DNA of 64,000 nt from Voacanga thouarsii (lineage: Eukaryota > Streptophyta > Magnoliopsida > Gentianales > Apocynaceae), in NCBI GenBank assembly GCA_026120185.1, contig JANUWF010002285.1, forward strand, positions 682,001 to 746,000, written 5' to 3'. The notes under the pieces are model-generated. The model was not told the origin of the DNA. It did no database searches and worked only from the letters and a program-made list of their open reading frames with translations. How positions within the stretch are numbered: position 1 is the stretch's first letter; each line of letters starts with the position of its first letter. Shown here piece by piece: positions 48,053-60,512 of the stretch. A program made the position numbers and the translations under genes.

Positions 48053-51000
48053 TGTAACACCCCCCCCCTTTTACTTCCAATTGGCTACTATTTGTAATAG
48101 GATGAGAATTTGTACCAATGTCCAGAACAAAAGTTGATCGGTGTAATGAGACGAATATTTTGGTGGAATAATATTTTGTCAGGACCCAAATGTAATTATT
48201 GAATTTGTTCTACCCGTACCCTAAATTTTTGGAAAGCTATTATTATTAACAAAATAAGAATTTAAGGGTACTCTGAAAAGAGAAATTGATCAGTGCAATG
48301 AAATGCACGTTTTGGTGCGAATTATGCTACTCCGGGTATTGGGGGCATTTTCGTCATTTTGACCGTGCTCGTGACTTTGACTACAAATTTTACCAAGTAG
48401 AGAGGGAATTGAAGAATTTAATTGTTACCAATGGATTCAATGGAATTTTTGGAGTTGAATAGTGAAATAAAATATTTTTTCATTACGGACCCAATTTTGG
48501 TCGTTTATGAAGAAAATAGAAAATTGCAGTTAAAAATAGGCATGTGGCATTATGTGAATGGTGGATGAAAACAAGTGTTAAAATACTATTAGGGGAGTAA
48601 AATATTTTTGGGATTATTAAATTGCAAAAGCTTATTAAATAAACTTAAGAATTATCCATTTAAATTAAATCCACTAACAGGAATTTAGCTTTAAAATGGA
48701 TAGCCCACAATATAATTAATGTTGGTTGACTTTGGACACTAGAATGGCGGTGGAAGGTCTGTAAAACAGCCAGACATTCGTCCAAGAGAAGAACAAAAGG
48801 AAGGAGAGGAAGAAAAGAAAGGAAAAAGGAAAGAAAAGCTAGAAAAAAAAATAGAGAAAAATGGGAAAAGTGAGAGAATAAGAGTTCTTGGAGAGAAAAA
48901 GGGAAACTTGAAGCATTTTTAAGCCAAATCAAGCTACAAAAAAGGTAAACATTGAAGATTCAAGAATTAAAGTTGTAGATTAAAGCATAAGGATTACTTT
49001 CATATAAATTTTGTTGGTAAATTCATGCTATTTATGAATTTTTCTCAAGAATTCAAGTTTGTTTACAAGGTTGTGTGTGTGTCGGTTGGTGACGAGGATT
49101 TTATGCTATATTTTATATGGTGATTAAAGATGCTTTCATGAGAATTTTATTGGTGGATCATGGCTGCGAAAGAATCATGTGAAATAGGAAGGAAAGCTAG
49201 ACTAATTCTTAAAGGAAAATGAATAGTTATTGTTGTTGTTTGAGAATGTTAAATTTGGTATTGGAAAATATGGTTTACTGAGCTAAATATGTCTGAAAAT
49301 CAGAGCTATGAAGGCTGTTTTAGTAACATTTGAGGAGAATTAAGTTATATATAAGTGTTTGGATTGAAGGAGAACAAGGAAGACATGAATAGTTAAATTA
49401 AGGTAAAACTACTGGGGCCGTTTTTGTCCATTACCGTGCCTCAAAAACCATAATTCTGAAAAATGTCTCATACAGAATTAAATTTAAGAGTTTTATGGTC
49501 GTTTTGATATATAATAGAACCAAAATGGAGTTGTGAATTGAAAGTTATGTCCAAAACAAAATCATGTGTCAAAGCTGCAAAATTTTAGAATTTTGCTTGG
49601 AACATGGACGAATTTAAGGATAATTAATTGTGTAATTTTGGATGAAATAATTGGAGAAATATGAATTGAATCTCTTGTTTATGAAGGGAGAAAGGATTTG
49701 GAAAAAGGAAAATAAAAGAATCAAACAAATGACGAAAAAATGACGTGAACAAAAGTTGAACGTTTTCCTTAATCGTCGGCCCCGTCGGCTAAATGTCAGT
49801 TGAACGTCAGCTAACCGTCGGACACGTAGGCTAGACGCCGACTACCCATTGGGCACGTCAGCTAACCGTTGACTATTTTTTAGCCAAACACGATTTGACT
49901 CGAAAACGATGTTTGGTGTAGGTTTGTCGATAAACGACCAATGGAACATTGAAAACAGTGGAAACAATGGTTGAATGGGCGTAAATGGAAATAGTTTAGT
50001 TAGGATACAAGGTGAGTTCCTTGGATTTCTAAAACCCTTCTAAAAGCTAGTGTACTTTGTTTTTCCATGAAATGCTATGTTCTATACTCTTTTGGGAATC
50101 CTTGAATATGCTTAAGGTTTATCTAAGCAAGAATTATTCTTATGCCACTTTGGGCTCGAATGAACTTCAAATTTAGCTTGGAAACCTTACTGGATTATTG
50201 AAGTATTAATTTTGTGAATTGTCCATTTTGGATTAAATATTTGGAATTTTCAAAAAATAGTTAACTTTGGAATTAAGTATTCATAAATTGACCAGAATGT
50301 CCTTATTGGAACATTTTATGGAATTTTTTTTGGAAACTTTAACTTTAATCCTCATTTGGGATTAGAATTCTAGATTTCTTGAAATAATTTCCTTTTGGAA
50401 TCGGGTATTTGAAAAATGATCCAAATGTCCTTATTGGAATGTTTTATGAAAATTTTTAGAATTGGGTATTTGGTAAATGACCAAAATATTCTTATTGAAA
50501 CTCTTGTGAATATTTTTCAAATCGGGTAAGGGTAAAATGACGCAAATATCCTTGAAAAGTCTTTCGGAATCGGGTATGGGTCAAATGACCTGAATACCCT
50601 TGAAAATGACTTTTGTGATCAAATATGGGGGAAATAACCCGGATACTCTTGGAAACATGTTTTGATGTGTGAACAGAACTCTTTATCTTATTTCAACATA
50701 ATTTTGGAAAATAATCAATTGTGATAAGATCGACTTTTGGAAAACGACCTTTGATCCCTGAAATTATTTTATTGGTTTGATGTACCATGGAATGAATTGA
50801 TTGGCTCTGTGGAGCCTATGTGAATGATGATTTGACTTGTGAGTCAGTGGGATCAATTTTTTGAAAATGTTGCTTTACCCCAAAAATGTTTTGATTTGAA
50901 AATCTTGCTGGATCAGATAACCCCCTAGCTTGATCAGTCAGACGGGGTTGGTATTGTAAACATTGAGTACTCAGCAAGGACTTTGATCTTTGTACTAGCT

Positions 51001-52950
51001 TATGTTAGAGATGGATGACCCTAAGTAACCTAGTTAGTTCTAGGGATTGTCTTACTCTAAACAGGGTGATAGGACATTGAGATAAGTCGTCCTGACTAGC
51101 GGTTTAGCACTTGGCAATTGGAAAACGACCTTTTGTGATCAAGTATTGGGGGAATGAACAGAATACTCTTAGAAATATGTTTTGATGTGTGAACAGAACT
51201 ATTTATCTTATTTCAACATGATTTTGGGAGATAATCTCTCGTGATAAGACCGACTTTTGGAAAACGACCTTTTGATCCCTGAAATTATTTTATTAGTCTA
51301 ATGTACCATGGAATGAATTGATTAGCTCTGCAGAATGTATGTGAATGATGATCTGACTTGTGAATCAGTGGGATCAAATTCTGGAAAATGTTGTTTTGCC
51401 CCAAAAATGTTTTGATTTGAAAATCTCGCGAGATCAGATAATCCCCTGGCTTGATTAGTCAGATGGGGTTGGTATTGTTAATGTTGAGTACTTAGCAAGG
51501 ACTTTGATCTTTGTACTAACTCATGTTAGAGATAGATGACCCCAAGTAACCTAGCTAGTTCTGGAGATTGTCTTACTCTAAACAAGGTGATAGGACATTG
51601 AGATAAGTCGTCCTGGCTAGCCGTTTAGCACCTGGCAATTGGAAATGGACCTTTTGTGATCAATTATGGGGGAAATGACCTAGATACTTTTGGAAACATG
51701 TTTTGATGTGTGAACAGAACTCTTTATCTTATTTCAACGTGATTTTGGACAATAATCTCTCGTAATAAGATCGACTTTTGGAAAACGATCTTTTGATCCC
51801 CAAAATTATTTTATTGGTCTGATGAACCATGGAATGAATTGATTGGCTCTACAGAGTCTACGTGAATGATGATCTAACTTGTGAGCCAGTGGGATCAGAT
51901 AACCCCCTGGCCTGATTAGTCAGACAGGGTTGGTATTGTTAACATTGAGTACTCAGCAAGGACTTTGATCTTTATACTAGCTCATGTTAGAGATAGACGA
52001 CCCCAAGTAACCTAGCTAGTTTTGGGGATTGTCTTACTCTAAACAGGGTGATAGGACATTGAGATAAGTCATCCTGGCAAGCCGTTTATCACCTGGCAAT
52101 TCTCGCGTCTGTGGGTGCTTCTTATTTTTAGTCATTCACTGGATGCCGGGCGAGGACACTCGGTGCATTTAATTCCTTGCCGCCTCGATAGTGATTAATG
52201 TCAGGATTGGGACCCCTGGCTTATGGTGGCAAGTAAAAGATTATGTGCTGTGGTACACTAAATATGTTGTGGTATACCTGAGTAGAAGTACGCTACGGTG
52301 TACTTATTCTGGCGACATACGGTTGAGTACTAGAGGCTACGGTTTCAGTATAATGATACGTGGCGTTGAAGGAAAGGACTGCAGGACTTGCATACAGGCC
52401 GATCTTCTGTTGAAGAAGTGCTTGTGATTTGAAAATTGGGGCAATGATTTGAAATTGAAATATAGTTTTCCAAAAATGATTGAGTTCTAAATAAACTCTT
52501 CGTTAAAGAGTTTTGAAATCATTTCTAATTAACAAATGATAAGCTATTCCACAAAAAATTTTGTGTACTCTGCCTCTTTGTTAAAGCACTAGCATACTCG
52601 GGACTTACTGGGTGATTTTTCACTAACACATGTCTTTTATCTTACCTTTTTGTAGGATCTGGAGTTGAGTGGAACTACGGATAAAAGACGATACCACAGG
52701 GACAGTAGAATAGGTCCGGAAGTTTCCCTTTTGGATAATGTACCTTATTACAGATATTGAATGAAAATTTTCATGTATGAGATTCTTTATTATATATGTG
52801 CACGTGACCATCAGTATAGATTGTTGTATGAATCTGGACCTTACATATTCTGTTGGTTTTTCGTTATAAAGACCCCTTGTCTGGGTAACTGGACGAGGTG
52901 ACACCCGTTGTTTATATGCTTCTGCTATTACCTTTAGTAGGGGTGTTACA
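48053..52950 (+). mobile_element. Solo LTR of the TGTAACACCCC family with internal tandem repeats
   Basis: 4898 bp, beginning TGTAACACCCCCC and ending GGGGTGTTACA, with imperfect flanking repeats taaat/tcaat. Its right half is the reverse complement of blocks in 5320-6440, 32218-36435 and 56171-59387 (for example ttcgttataaagaccccttgt near 52861). Its left part matches 60513 and 62192 onward (gaatttgtaccaatgtccag, atggcggtggaagg). A (Ψ)-like run of related hexamers 'cgtcggctaa/cgtcagctaacc' lies at 49770-49880. It contains a threefold ~520-bp tandem repeat at 50600-52101. No internal coding region is present. Confidence 0.82.
50600..52101. repeat. ~520-bp tandem triplication inside the solo LTR
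   Basis: The landmark ttttgatgtgtgaacagaac occurs at 50660, 51180 and 51701, and the surrounding sequence matches through the 'gataagtcgtcctg..tagc' block of each unit. The third unit lacks about 60 bp relative to the others around 51900, with 'gatcag' at the junction. Confidence 0.93.
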
Positions 52951-53054
52951 TCAATAGAATCTAATATATATTCACACACAAATATAATAAAACAACATTT
53001 AACAATATAAAAAATAATAATATAATAAAATACAAATGATTATTAGTATTCTGC

Positions 53055-53093
<39 letters not shown>

Positions 53094-53178
53094 ATGTTTT
53101 TACATAAATATTTAGTTATATTCACAAATATGAACATAGCTAAATCAAGATGACTTAAGTTTTTCATAATATTGCCAA
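52951..53178 (-). other. AT-rich leader of the second Athila/Tat-type element
   Basis: Continuation of 46631-48052 toward the PBS. Contains (TA)n at 53057-53090. No coding. Confidence 0.5.
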
Positions 53179-53196
53179 TCCTTAGCAGCAGAGCCA
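53179..53196 (-). other. Degenerate Asp-tRNA primer binding site
   Basis: Minus strand TGGCTCTGCTGCTAAGGA keeps most positions of the Asp-tRNA PBS (TGGCGCCGTTGCCGGGGA) and lies five bases inside the LTR edge at 53202, as in the element at 39901-39919. Confidence 0.6.
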
Positions 53197-53201
53197 AAAC
53201 T

Positions 53202-53678
53202 TGATGTGCGTTTTTTAGTGTTGGAAATAGTATCAACAAAAACCATAAACAATTAAGTTTTAATTAAAATGTCAAACACTAAAACAACATAATTGGGCAA
53301 TTATACCCATCGCATAGTATAAGGAATAGTAAGTATCGAATCCATCAAAACTTAGCAATTACTTTTACTTTATTCTAATCCTTATCTAGCCAAAATACAT
53401 ATGTGAAGTACAAATAATTACACTGCACTAGGAGACCAACACAAGAATGAGTCATAAGTTCAATAAAGAATTAGAAAGAGAGAAAAGTTTTGTAACAAAG
53501 TGATTTTCCCTATAAAACACCTCAAAGATGAGTATACCTTGGATCCATAAATCTAAATTCTAGGCACCGTTGTGAGTAAAAAATCAATCTTACACTCTCT
53601 CGAGTTATAAGACTACTAATTCCTAAGTCAATTAATCAGTATTTCTACGTAATCAACCAAACCCAATGAGGCAATAAA
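53202..53678 (-). repeat. LTR fragment of the second Athila/Tat-type element (inner part)
   Basis: The minus strand of this segment ends ACTAAAAAACGCACATCA, closely matching the end of the 7406-8776 solo LTR, with the conserved 'cttactattccttatactatgcgatgggtata' block. The LTR is interrupted at 53679 and resumes near 59819. Confidence 0.82.
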
Positions 53679-54049
53679 TGTTAGTATTATGCCCTAAAGG
53701 CAATCACATGTATTCTGTATATTGTGCATATTGAATAAAATAATGCATTCTTTATCTTTTAGTTTATTTTGTTTATGCTCTCATGTAAAATAACTTTTAG
53801 ATAAAGTCCCAAGTGTGACACTGTATTAAGGAAATCATGATAGATATCATAATGTGATGTTCCTACTACACTGAAAAATGTTTGTACTTAAATTATCCCT
53901 AGTCATAGTATTAATGAGATAGGGCATCATTAATGCGTTAAGACTAGCATATGTTATACCTCCTGATTTGATCAGGTGATGGTTCTCACATTCGTAAGTA
54001 TTGTGATACCCAAAGTTAACACATGGATTGATGGGAATCGCCCCAGGCA

Positions 54050-55206
54050 TGAAGGCCACTCAAAAGAAAACAAAGAGAAGTCTATGCCACAGCTCATAGC
54101 ATCTTAGGTGAGATCCATTTTCAAGAGGCTTCAACATGAGTTTAAGGCTAACTAAGCTAACAAACCACAAGTCAAGAGAATGATGAAGGAGTGGATAATA
54201 AAAGGATGGCCAGAAGGAGTACAAAGAAGGCAACAATCCTTGTGAAAGGTCAAGCAAACATATGAACAAGGATTAAAGGGCAAATAGACAAATAAAGGAA
54301 TGCGACCTAAGGGAGCTTCAAATGGAAGCAATCTTGGCTTGAAAACTATTTGGAAGATCAAGAGAATACATGGAAAAGGAATGGAAGGAATGGAGGTCCA
54401 GTTAGCTGGGATTGGATTGCCCAGAGTTGACCTGGCACCAGCCCAGATCGACTGACCAAGCATTGTCTGTGATCTGCAAAATTTCTCAATTTTTGATGCA
54501 CACACTGTTCTAGTAGATTGGACCCGACACTGGCCCTAACAGCCTAACCTAGCAATGGCTGTGGACTAGTAAAGTCCCGAAGTTTGTTCCAACTTTTTGT
54601 GTACGAGTACTGTTTCTCCAAATTGGACCCGATGCCACCCCCAAGAGGCCTACCCGGCGCCGGCCCTGTTTTGTAACCCGAACCCCTGACATTTTTCAGC
54701 AATTTTGGGGTCATTTTATAATATTTAAAAAGTAGTTTAGGTCAAGACTTCTATATATATGCTCTTATAACCATTGTAAAAAAAAAAAAAAAAAAGAACC
54801 TTGGGAAGCATATGAAATTGTGAGAGTTCAAGAACTCTTTAAGAGCTTTAGAAAGGATGATCCTCTTGGGTGATGTCTATTAAACATCAAGACTAAATCA
54901 AAAGAATTAATCCCACCTTTGATCTTGTCTCTAAATCTTAAGGGATAATCTCAACTTCATCTCTATTCTTATGTGCTAGGTTGCCTAGTGTGTTTGATAG
55001 GATTGAGTTAGGTGCCTTCAAATTCCTATCCTTGGTGTTCTAATCTTTAGCTAGATTAGGGTGTTAAGGTGTCTTTGAAGTAAGATAGATTCATATTATC
55101 ACAAGAGTGTTAATTTCCTAACATTTTAGTGTTCTTGTGTATGGGTTTGGTACGTTTCTTGTTCTTGAGTTTAATCCAAAAGTTTGGTGCTTCCTAAGAT
55201 CATATC
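54050..55206 (+). mobile_element. Solo LTR related to the chromovirus-type element at 11854-17264
   Basis: In plus orientation it matches the reverse complement of 16160-17264: 'gcaacaatcc..gtcaagc', 'ggaatggaggtcca', 'aacaccctaatc'-type and 'gtgccttcaaattc' blocks in the same order, ending cctaagatcatatc. The GC-rich phrase lies at 54428-54672 with a TATA stretch (ctatatatatgc) near 54752. A poly(A) run lies at 54779-54795. The ends are approximate because the target-site copies are not clearly resolved. It lacks the 31-bp PBS-containing extension seen at 16129-16159. Confidence 0.8.
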
Positions 55207-56170
55207 TTGGATGCTTGTTACCAGAACAAGTACATTGAATGACCTATCTATGAGATAATCATATGGATAACTATTTAGTACCAGGGATATAATCTCATCA
55301 TAGCAAATGTGCAGGTATCCTTAGACTTGAGATCTTCAAGGTACTTTATTTGATAAATGTTACAGTTTGATTCCAATCTCTGGAGTCCTGACAAGACTGC
55401 GTATGGGATGTATGTTGGGTATAACATGAATCAAATAGAAGTAGTTGAGAGAATCAATAAAAGATTCACCACTTCTAATAGTAAGGGCGAATATCTCACA
55501 GCAACTTGTAGGAATCACTACTCGAGAAGTCCTTGACCAAGGAGATTGTGTATTGGAAATGATTCCAATTGATACATGTGATGAGTAATGAATTTTGGGA
55601 ACAAGTACTAAAATATTCAGACCAAAATTAACTAATATTTTGGAGGGAGTTGGCACAAATTCTATACTCCAAAATGAATAAGATATTGTATGGTGAAAAG
55701 AGTTTATTACACTATTGATTGCTATTGAAAGGTTCATGTTAAGCCACTCGATTTTCTGGACTTTTGGGTGGTCATGATGTGTTGCTCGATACCACTCATA
55801 ATCTGCTAAATATGGATTTATTAATTAGAGAATTAATAAATCAATCCTAATTAAAATTAATAAGTTAATTCTAAATTATTAAGGATTATTACTCTTAAAA
55901 ATGTTTAGATCAATTCATATTTTTGCTACCAATAGACCGAAAAGCCTAATAGGTCACACACAATACAAGATTGGGTGCTCAAGATATTATCTGATAGCAT
56001 TACAGGGTTGATTGTGAAAAGAAGTTGTTGTGGTCAAATTGTAATTAGTTATAATTCGTAGGCCATATTGAAATTAACAATAATTATAATAGTAATTGGC
56101 AATTAAAGAATCAATATTCATTATGGATTCTGATTAGCAAAAACACGGATGCTATATTTGATATGCATGT

Positions 56171-59100
56171 TGTAACACCCCACGACTACGTACCCTAAAA
56201 GGGCAGGGATGTCGCCCCGTCCCGTAGGACAAGGGGTCTTTAGAACGAGGTATAAAATCTAAAGGCAATCTCCAAAAGGATCAACTTAGCTAAATAAAGA
56301 AATACTCTTATTACATCAGGCTCAACTTGGAGTAAAACGGAATAAAACAAAATATTGTTTAGAAGCATAAGCAACAAATGTCTCCTAGAACGGATAGAGA
56401 AAATAGCAAAAGCTTCAACTATTACATGCCCCGCTGACTCAGCACAGTCTATCTCCTGAAAACATGATGTAAAACGGTGTGAGAATAAATCTCAGTAAGT
56501 CCTATGTGTGCACATCGTGTTTTAAATAGTTCGTGTATACAAAGTGTAAAACATTTGTAGAAATAATTTGGCAAGTCATAACAATCTCTTTTCGCAAGGA
56601 GTGGATTTTTCTCATTGTCACACTTTGTACAAAATAAATCCTCCACTCGGATAAAAGTCATGTCACCACACGTTGGGTTCCATGAGAACAAAATGGCCAA
56701 GGCACCACACTTTGTGCACCTTGTCCGGACCAGATTACCACACGTTGGGCGTTCTGATCAAGGTGAGTGTACAGCTCACCGGGTAAGATACTCCTCCATC
56801 TCTACACCCAACAAAACCATCCGGGTGTCCATGCCGGGAATATAAATAATACATTTCAGGTATAATGCTAGCTCGGACTGGCCTGACCAACCAACACTGT
56901 CGCCTTTTCAAGCAGAGTTCATCTTCTGGAGGTGGCCTCTTGCCAGAAGACTTACGACAGCCCTCCAAGACTAGTATTGTTAGCCTACCCTTATTGAGTA
57001 CTCAAAGAACATATCCATCAATTCCTGATTCAAAATATTTCCAAACCTTGGCTTTGTAAAACGTGGTTTTCTTTAAAAGAGATTTCTAAAAATTTAAGGA
57101 AAAGAATAGTTTTCTTGCTAAAATCATTAGTTGGACAAAACCGTTTAAGGAATAAATATCCACGTTTACAACCCAAGCAAACATAGTTTAAAAATAGCTT
57201 TACCAAGCTTCACAATATAGACTTTCCATCACAACATTTAACAAAACAGTTTATAAAAGGACTTACCATCACAATAGTTAATAAAAGAGTTTATGCAAGG
57301 ACTTACATAATATGCCTCAGATAAATGCGGTAAACTCACAGCTGGCTTTCCTCAATTATCCACCTGATCTAAACCATATAATATCATGATCAGGGTCTCA
57401 ATTAATTCAAACATGCTCTAATCCCATTTATTTTCACAACAATTCGCAATCCCCTATTTAATTACAAGTAAACTATTCAATCCCCAAAGATCATATACTA
57501 CGACCACATGTTTATCTCGCTAATAAACACCATTAAACTTTACTTTCGGCATCAAGGGAGGGTATTCCCTTACCTTGCAACTACCGGGTAATGAGGTCTC
57601 GATGCTCCTATGGTGATCATCCCGAGTTCGCTTGAGAAGAAGAGAAAAGCTACCTCCTTTGCTTCTCCTGACCAAAAATTAAGGAAGAAGAGGAAATCAG
57701 CCTCTATAGGGCATGATTTAAGGGTAGAATAAAGGGAAAAGAATCATTAGAGAAAACGGCATCAAGAGGTTGAAATGATTTACGCTTACCTTAAGGTGTG
57801 TTCGACTTTTGGCTTAGAATAGCTCTTGTGTTTTCGAAAAATTTGCAGGGAGATGTTGCTGAAATTTTCGTGTAGAATGGAGAGGGTAGAAGGTTGCTAT
57901 GATTTAGAGTTGGAGAAGATTGGTTTAGGGTTAGATGGTGATGTTTAGATAGACTCCTAATGGCTTTAGGTTTCATGGACAGCAAAGGCGAAATTTCAGC
58001 TTGTTGCGCGTCTCCTTGCTGCCGATTTTAGGGGAGTTTAATGGAGGAAAAGATTCTGCAATTTTGCTCCTTTATGCTGGCCAAAATACAGCTCAAGGGA
58101 AGGGCTGAATGTGTTCAGAATTTTGGGCCAAACAAGGAAGAGTTTGAGTGAGTTTTGATGACTGAAAAATCCTGTGCAAGTGCTGTGAAAATTCTGTGCA
58201 AGAGTAGCAAGGTTTGGACTGTTTTGGCTGCTGTACTTCTACTGAAATTTCCAGAGGAAAATTGGGGGTTTTGGGTGCTGAAAATAGCTTGATCAGCTGG
58301 GGGTTTTTGGTGTGTTTTGTGTGCAGAATTTCGGTTGGAGTAGGAACACAACAGCTGGCCGAAATTCCTGCACCAAGCTGCCGAAATTCCTGTGCATGAG
58401 CTCGACGAATTTCAGTGTTTTTGTGTGAATAAAATTCTGATTTTGTGCAGCTAGGGTACCCTGAATTGATGAGGAATATTTAGGTGTTTTGTGCTAGGAT
58501 TTACAGAGTTGGATTGTAGCTAAGAAGCTGGAATTTTCGGACAGCTTGTGGTGACACAAGGCTGCCGAAATTCAGCTAGGAAAAGGAAGAAAATCCTAGT
58601 TGAATTTGGATTGAAATAAAATCTGATTTTATCAAGGATTTGGATAGGATTTCCTCTAGTCCTAGAAGAGTTTGGATTGAGCTACAAGTCCTCCAAGAAG
58701 TCGCGGCACTTGCTGGAATTTTTTTCTAGATTTTTAGCTAACATTCTAGGATTGAAATCAACAAGATTTCCTACTAGGAAAAAGGACTCATTAATTCCAC
58801 CTATCCATGGCAACATCTATCTAGCTAAAATCAAGCTAATATTTTAATTACTAGCTAGGGTTTTTTCGAAAATCCTAAGGAACACAAGCTGAAAATTAAA
58901 GGTGAACTTTATTCACATCAAAATCTTTGAATTTAGGAAATAAATATAGAGACTTATTTCCTCGGAGTAAAAATACTAAAATTTCTCTAGGATAGTTAGA
59001 TTCTTTTTCGGCCAAGATAAGAAATGGTCTAAAGAAAAGAATTTCAAGAAGAGAAACTAACTTCACAAAAGGTAGGATTCGAACTCGGGTCACCAAAGGA

Positions 59101-59387
59101 AATCACCAACCTCCCCGCTATTCCAAAACAACTCCAATACTAATTTTTCTACAAGAAGTTCTTACCACCCCAATACTCATCCTTCCAAATCTTCGACCAA
59201 ACCTCCCTTAACAAAGTCTTTAACAACATAACTATTTCACATCAATTAATTCAAATGCAAGAGCAACGGAAAAATTCACATGCATCCATGCAAATACAAT
59301 TATTCAAGCTACCACATAAAATGCAAGATGCTATGCAATGCATGACTTTTCCCCATAGTCAAAGGTGGTTTTGGGCGGGGTATTACA
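56171..59387 (+). mobile_element. Solo LTR of the TGTAACACCCC family with perfect TSD
   Basis: 3217 bp, beginning TGTAACACCCCACG and ending GGGGTATTACA, flanked by a perfect 5-bp TSD, catgt (56166-56170 and 59388-59392). Shared blocks with 32218-36435 in the same orientation: ggggtcttta near 56231, 'cactttgt', 'accacacgttggg' (56650-56750), 'gactagt..tgttagcctaccctta ttgagtactcaa' split across 56970-57005, and a tRNA-like A/B box pair at the same distance from the right end. No gag or pol. The 5-bp TSD supports an LTR retrotransposon rather than a DNA element despite the inverted-repeat ends. Confidence 0.92.
59074..59120 (-). other. tRNA-like A box / B box pair within the solo LTR
   Basis: Minus strand: A-box-like TAGCGGGGAGG at 59110-59120 (one position off consensus) and a perfect B box (GAGTTCGAATCCT) at 59074-59086. 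Position relative to the LTR end (about 300 bp) matches the pair at 36129-36183. No acceptor stem, so not a tRNA gene. Confidence 0.6.
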
Positions 59388-59818
59388 CATGTCGTGGGTT
59401 TTGATTATCGAATCAATAATAGAGAGTTTTTTTTCCAAAGAAAAATACAGCTCTCCACTTTGTCTTCGTCTTCTGGTTGTCACAAAAACCCTAGCCACCA
59501 GAACTAATTCTACTAGCACAGAATTTTGGTGACTTGAGTGTTGTCCTAGGGTAGGCTGCTTTAGAGACAATCTCACACTGAGATTGTAGAGGGTTGATAA
59601 CGAACTATCTCTCATTAACAATTGAGGAAGCAAAACAACTCTTGCTGGATCGTGCCTGCAGCAAAAGGAAAATTTTGATTACAGAGACGCCACCGTAGGT
59701 AATTTTCATCCTTTTTCTTTGGTCCATTAATTGCGTATAAGGTGAACTGTGATGCAGTTTCGTGTTTTAATTCCGCCTGTAATATGATTGCCAAACCATA
59801 CATTAAATACTACTAACA

Positions 59819-60512
59819 ATCCGAAATAATCCGGAAGCCATAAAATCCCTATCTCTAGGTAATTTCATAAACCCTTAGTTATTAACCCTAATCTATAAAC
59901 TCCCTTTCTGGTTAATTGAAGATGAAAAATATTAAATTAATCGAGTGAGTCTTCAAATCTTAACCCCATCTCTCGAAATCATTAAGACAGAACAAATACT
60001 TGAAGAAAATTAATTAAAACCCAACTTAACCAAAATAACACAATAAACACAAATAACCAAATGTCATAGAATAAAAACCATAGATTTAAGTAAACACATC
60101 AATTCAAAGCATAAAATAGGGCACAATCCTTCATTACAATTAAAAATAAAAATTTAGCACAAAAATTGCAAAGTAAGAATACAAACAAAAAGTAAGGAAA
60201 CACTCGTAGACAAGCCATTTTCTTCCTTTTCCTTGATATCTCCTTACAATCAACCTTTCTTCCTCCTTAAATCATTAAGATCCTCTTCTTCTTGTGTAGA
60301 AGCTTGTTCTCCTAGTTTCTTGGAGAAAACCCAAGTCCAAAACAAGTATTTTGAGGCTATAAATACCAAAATCACATGTGCCTTCAAAAAGAGCCGAAAT
60401 AGGACATTTTTTGCTAAATGGGGTGGCCCACATCCCTAAGCCACCAGGTCATCTAGTGAATGAGCAGCTTAAGAAGGTGGAACCTTCGTAGGTAGCCAAC
60501 AGACGTTCCATC
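59819..60512 (-). repeat. LTR fragment of the second Athila/Tat-type element (outer part)
   Basis: Continues the LTR from 53678. In minus orientation it contains the 'aacactcgtagacaagcc..cttccttttccttga' block equivalent to 29690-29740 and 40835-40880 in the other Athila/Tat-type LTRs, and a cctc-aaaat TATA-side region near 60350. The outer LTR end is lost where the next element begins at 60513. Confidence 0.72.

Larger units (their letters stand above)
53679..59818 (+). mobile_element. Putative Copia-type solo LTR, twice interrupted
   Basis: It begins TGTTAGTATTATGCCCTAAAGG and ends TACTAACA, matching inverted ends. The opening phrase 'atgccctaaaggcaatca' is typical of Copia-superfamily LTRs as I recall them. 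Removing the nested Gypsy LTR (about 54050-55206) and the solo LTR (56171-59387) leaves about 1.76 kb. No PBS, PPT or pol is visible. No exact 5-bp TSD was found (ataaa against atccg), so one boundary may have decayed. It splits the Athila/Tat LTR at 53678/59819. Confidence 0.6.

Noticed and set aside
52191..52427. 78-codon plus-strand frame near the end of the long solo LTR
   Set aside because: No domain; it lies wholly in LTR sequence and is not conserved in the other LTR copies as far as can be read.
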